Assembly: GCA_012270525.1 (NCBI GenBank)
Contig: JAAXIE010000262.1
Span: 1-16,261, forward strand
Direction: 5' to 3'
DNA length: 16,261 bases
From: Dehalococcoidia bacterium
GTDB taxonomy: Bacteria > Chloroflexota > Dehalococcoidia > UBA3495 > JAAXIE01
The notes under the pieces are model-generated. The model saw only the letters and a program-made list of their open reading frames with translations. It did no database searches and was not told the DNA's origin. Shown here in pieces: positions 14,003 through 16,261 of this stretch. Position 1 is the first letter of the stretch; the number at the start of each line of letters is the position of its first letter. Made by a program: the position numbers and the translations under genes.

Positions 14003-14305
14003 CTAATCGATTCCCAACAGCTTCTTGCCGTCTTCTGAGATGTATTCGGGGTTCCAAGGGGGGTCGAACACCATCTCGACTTCCACGTCTTCCACCCCAT
14101 CCAGTTCCGAGATGGCCCATTCAGCCTGCTGCGCAATCATGGGGCCCATGCCACAGCCGGGGAACGTAAGGGTCATGTCCACCTTGACGTTGCCTTCATC
14201 CACCTCGATGGCATATATGAGGCCCAGGTCCACCACATTGATAGGGATTTCAGGGTCATACACGTTCTTCAAGACCTCTCGAACACCGTCAACGGTAACA
14301 GACAT
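14003..14305 (-). CDS. DUF59/MIP18-family protein (SufT/PaaD-like)
   Basis: A 100-residue single-domain protein of the MIP18 (DUF59) family, whose members assist iron-sulfur cluster maturation (SufT, PaaD and eukaryotic CIA2). It has the signature VYDPEIPINVVDLGLIY (Asp17, Pro18, Glu19) and the conserved cysteine in TFPGCGMGP (Cys51), followed by a C-terminal half ending in VFDPPWNPEYISE. Its stop is 1 nt from the start of the Mrp-family ATPase, so the two are very likely translationally coupled. In many bacteria a DUF59 domain is fused to the N-terminus of Mrp; here the same pair is split into adjacent genes. A G-rich run lies upstream, a moderate ribosome site. uvrB ends 57 nt upstream. Confidence 0.92.
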   Translation of the reverse strand: MSVTVDGVREVLKNVYDPEIPINVVDLGLIYAIEVDEGNVKVDMTLTFPGCGMGPMIAQQAEWAISELDGVEDVEVEMVFDPPWNPEYISEDGKKLLGID

Positions 14306-14362
14306 ATCGCCCCCCAGGAGGTGGTGGTTACTTCGGATTCTACAGAAAGTCGACGGATGAGG

Positions 14363-16261
14363 TCAACTTTTTCGCCAACGGCCCTTAGACCTTGAGGCGG
14401 GCTGATAATCGCCATTGGAACCGTTGCGAGAGCGCGTCTTCTGGGGCGGGGAAGGCACTTCAGCCACCTCCCTGTCACCTTGCCTGTCACCAACCCGGGC
14501 ACGAGGCTTCTGGCGTGGGGCCTCCTCTGACATGCCCTCTGGGCCGGCGTAGTCGATAGCCATCACCCGCCTTAGCTCGTACACCTCGTCGCGCAGAAGG
14601 GCGGCCTTTTCGAACTCCAGGTTCCGGGCGTAGAACTTCATCTGCGCTTCCAGGTCCTTGATCACACGGAACATATCCTCGCGGGACATCTGCTTGCGCT
14701 CGGTGCGATACACGCCCCGCTCTTCCGCCACGGCCTTGACGCGCTCGGTAATGTCCCTCACCGCCTTGGTGATGCTCTGGGGAACGATGTCGTTGGCCTC
14801 GTTGTAGTTGTGCTGGAGCGTGCGACGGCGCTGGGTCTCGTCAATCGCTCGCTTCATCGAGGCGGTGACGTTGTCGGCATACATCACGACGTGCCCGGAC
14901 GCATGGCGTGCCGCCCGGCCGATGGTCTGGATGAGGGAGCTGTCGGAGCGCAGATAGCCCTCCTTGTCTGCATCCAGAATGGCAACCAGACTCACTTCAG
15001 GGAGGTCCAGGCCTTCCCGAAGCAGATTGATTCCAACTACGACGTCGTATACGCCAAGGCGCAGGTCTCGCAATATTTCGCTGCGACCCAGGGTCTTGAT
15101 CTCCGAGTGGAGGTAGGTGTTGCGCACCCCCATTTCTTGCAGGTAGTCGGCCAGTTCCTCGGCCATACGCTTGGTCAGGGTGGTGACCAGGACCCGCTCC
15201 CCAACTTCAACGCGTTCCTTGATGCGTTGAATCAGGTCGTCGATCTGGCCCGCGGTGGGCAGAACTTCGATGGTGGGGTCCAGCAGACCCGTGGGGCGGA
15301 TTATCTGCTCCGCCACTTTCTGGCTTACCTCCATCTCGTAGGGGCCAGGGGTAGCGGAAACGAAGACCATCTGGTGTATCCGCTCTTCGAACTCGCGGAA
15401 ATTCAAGGGCCGGTTGTCCACTGCCGAGGGGAGACGGAAGCCGAAGTCCACCAGCGTGGACTTGCGGGAGACGTCGCCGTTGTACATGCCGTGAAGCTGG
15501 GGCAAGGTCATGTGGGACTCGTCTATGAAGAGGACGAAGTCTTCAGGGAAATAGTCCAGCAGAGTCCAAGGGGCACTGCCAGCGGCACGACGAGAGAGAT
15601 GGCGCGAGTAATTCTCGACCCCGGAGCAGAAGCCCGTCTCGCGCATCATTTCCAGGTCATAGCGGGTGCGCTGCTCCAACCGGGCCGCTTCCAGCACCTT
15701 TCCGCCGTCTCGCAGGAAAGATACGCGCTCCTCCTTTTCAACCTGGATGTCCTCTATGGCCAGCTCCAGCTTCTCCTTGGGCGTAACGAAGTGGCGGGCG
15801 GGATAGATGTCCATCTCATCCCGCTGGGCAAGAATCTCCCCCGTTAGGGGATCGATCTCGACGATGCGCTCCACCTCATCTCCCCAGAACTGGATGCGCA
15901 GAGCCGTCTCATCGTAGGCCGGGTGCACCTCCAGGGTGTCCCCGCGCACGCGGAAACGTCCCCGGGACAGGTCGGTGTCGTTACGGGAGTACTGCATATC
16001 CACCAGCTGGCGCACCAGCCGACTGCGATTGCGCACTTCACCAACCTTTACCTGGGCGACGAAGCTGTAGTAGTCAACGGGGTCGCCCAGACCATAGATG
16101 CAGGACACGGAGGCGACGATCAGCACATCCCGCCGGGTGAGCAGGGAACGGGTGGCAGCCAGGCGCAGCTTATCGATCTCTTCGTTGATGTCCGCGTCCT
16201 TCTCGATGTAGGTGTCCGTCTGGGGAACGTAGGCCTCGGGCTGGTAGTAGTCATAGTAGGA
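14363..16261 (-). CDS. uvrB: Excinuclease ABC subunit B, 5'-truncated
   Basis: The frame is open through the window edge, so the N-terminus and Walker A are missing; 632 residues are visible. UvrB is the damage-verifying helicase-like subunit of nucleotide excision repair. The first visible residues, [13 protein letters not shown], are the beta-hairpin aromatic cluster corresponding to Tyr92-Tyr96 of E. coli UvrB. Next come [13 protein letters not shown], the FIDESH Walker B segment, [46 protein letters not shown] and motif [13 protein letters not shown]-terminal UVR domain ([27 protein letters not shown], in part) recruits UvrC. After it there is a basic tail of about 70 residues, so the full protein would be near 720 residues, longer than the E. 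coli protein (673). It is the first visible gene of the minus-strand group. Confidence 0.97.
   Translation of the reverse strand, partial: SYYDYYQPEAYVPQTDTYIEKDADINEEIDKLRLAATRSLLTRRDVLIVASVSCIYGLGDPVDYYSFVAQVKVGEVRNRSRLVRQLVDMQYSRNDTDLSRGRFRVRGDTLEVHPAYDETALRIQFWGDEVERIVEIDPLTGEILAQRDEMDIYPARHFVTPKEKLELAIEDIQVEKEERVSFLRDGGKVLEAARLEQRTRYDLEMMRETGFCSGVENYSRHLSRRAAGSAPWTLLDYFPEDFVLFIDESHMTLPQLHGMYNGDVSRKSTLVDFGFRLPSAVDNRPLNFREFEERIHQMVFVSATPGPYEMEVSQKVAEQIIRPTGLLDPTIEVLPTAGQIDDLIQRIKERVEVGERVLVTTLTKRMAEELADYLQEMGVRNTYLHSEIKTLGRSEILRDLRLGVYDVVVGINLLREGLDLPEVSLVAILDADKEGYLRSDSSLIQTIGRAARHASGHVVMYADNVTASMKRAIDETQRRRTLQHNYNEANDIVPQSITKAVRDITERVKAVAEERGVYRTERKQMSREDMFRVIKDLEAQMKFYARNLEFEKAALLRDEVYELRRVMAIDYAGPEGMSEEAPRQKPRARVGDRQGDREVAEVPSPPQKTRSRNGSNGDYQPASRSKGRWRKS

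Noticed and set aside
14002..14136. Upstream extension of the Mrp-family ATPase by 45 residues
   Set aside because: The extra codons lie wholly inside the DUF59 gene in another frame and encode nothing family-like. ATG 14001, 1 nt after the DUF59 stop, is the better start.
12519..14305. A defence or conflict island formed by the Uma2 protein, Mrp-like ATPase and DUF59 protein
   Set aside because: The ATPase and DUF59 proteins fit iron-sulfur maturation, the Uma2 gene is separated by 118 nt and has its own ribosome site, and no further defence-type genes are present.
14810..15847. 345-codon open frame on the plus strand
   Set aside because: Antisense to uvrB, which is intact and well conserved across this stretch.

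Overview
The window is a GC-rich, tightly packed bacterial chromosome segment dominated by housekeeping and central-metabolism genes. A Chloroflexota (Dehalococcoidia-like) source is my best guess. It rests on the mixture of RNase J, a family 4 [4Fe-4S] uracil-DNA glycosylase, a two-subunit B12-dependent mutase, a fused AccD-AccA protein and an Mrp ATPase without its CXXC motif. This is inference from gene content, not a phylogenetic result. No mobile elements, CRISPR arrays, tRNAs or rRNAs were seen, and no gene-free stretch exceeds about 120 bases.

Positions 1-3269 (+) hold a methylmalonyl-CoA module: the catalytic subunit of a B12-dependent acyl-CoA mutase (5' end outside the window), an acyl-CoA dehydrogenase, methylmalonyl-CoA epimerase and the separate B12-binding subunit. 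Epimerase and mutase together convert (S)-methylmalonyl-CoA to succinyl-CoA. The dehydrogenase suggests that the upstream substrate is a branched-chain or fatty acyl-CoA. A hairpin (3281-3307) and a near-consensus sigma70-type promoter (3316-3346) separate this module from the next.

Positions 3381-5904 (+) hold a compact operon for ribosome and fatty-acid synthesis: DUF177/YceD, rpmF (L32), fabD, nusB and acpP. It resembles the widespread yceD-rpmF-fab cluster, but plsX, fabH and fabG are absent and nusB sits between fabD and acpP. Positions 6006-10519 (+) hold a uracil-DNA glycosylase ending in a likely sliding-clamp-binding peptide, RNase J starting 1 nt later, and an FtsK/SpoIIIE DNA translocase. 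Positions 10633-12516 (+) encode a single-chain acetyl-CoA carboxylase carboxyltransferase (AccD joined to AccA), which would supply malonyl-CoA to the FabD/ACP system.

Positions 12519-16261 (-) run the other way: uvrB (5' end outside the window), a small DUF59/MIP18 protein, an Mrp/NBP35-type ATPase and, after a 118 nt gap, a Uma2-family (DUF820) nuclease-like gene. The Uma2 stop lies 2 nt from the accDA stop, tail to tail.

I did not find a convincing new multi-gene system. The best leads are the clamp motif on the glycosylase and the palindrome upstream of it, the Mrp without CXXC paired with a free-standing DUF59 protein, the fused carboxyltransferase with a substituted glycine loop, and an acyl carrier protein without an obvious standard start codon.
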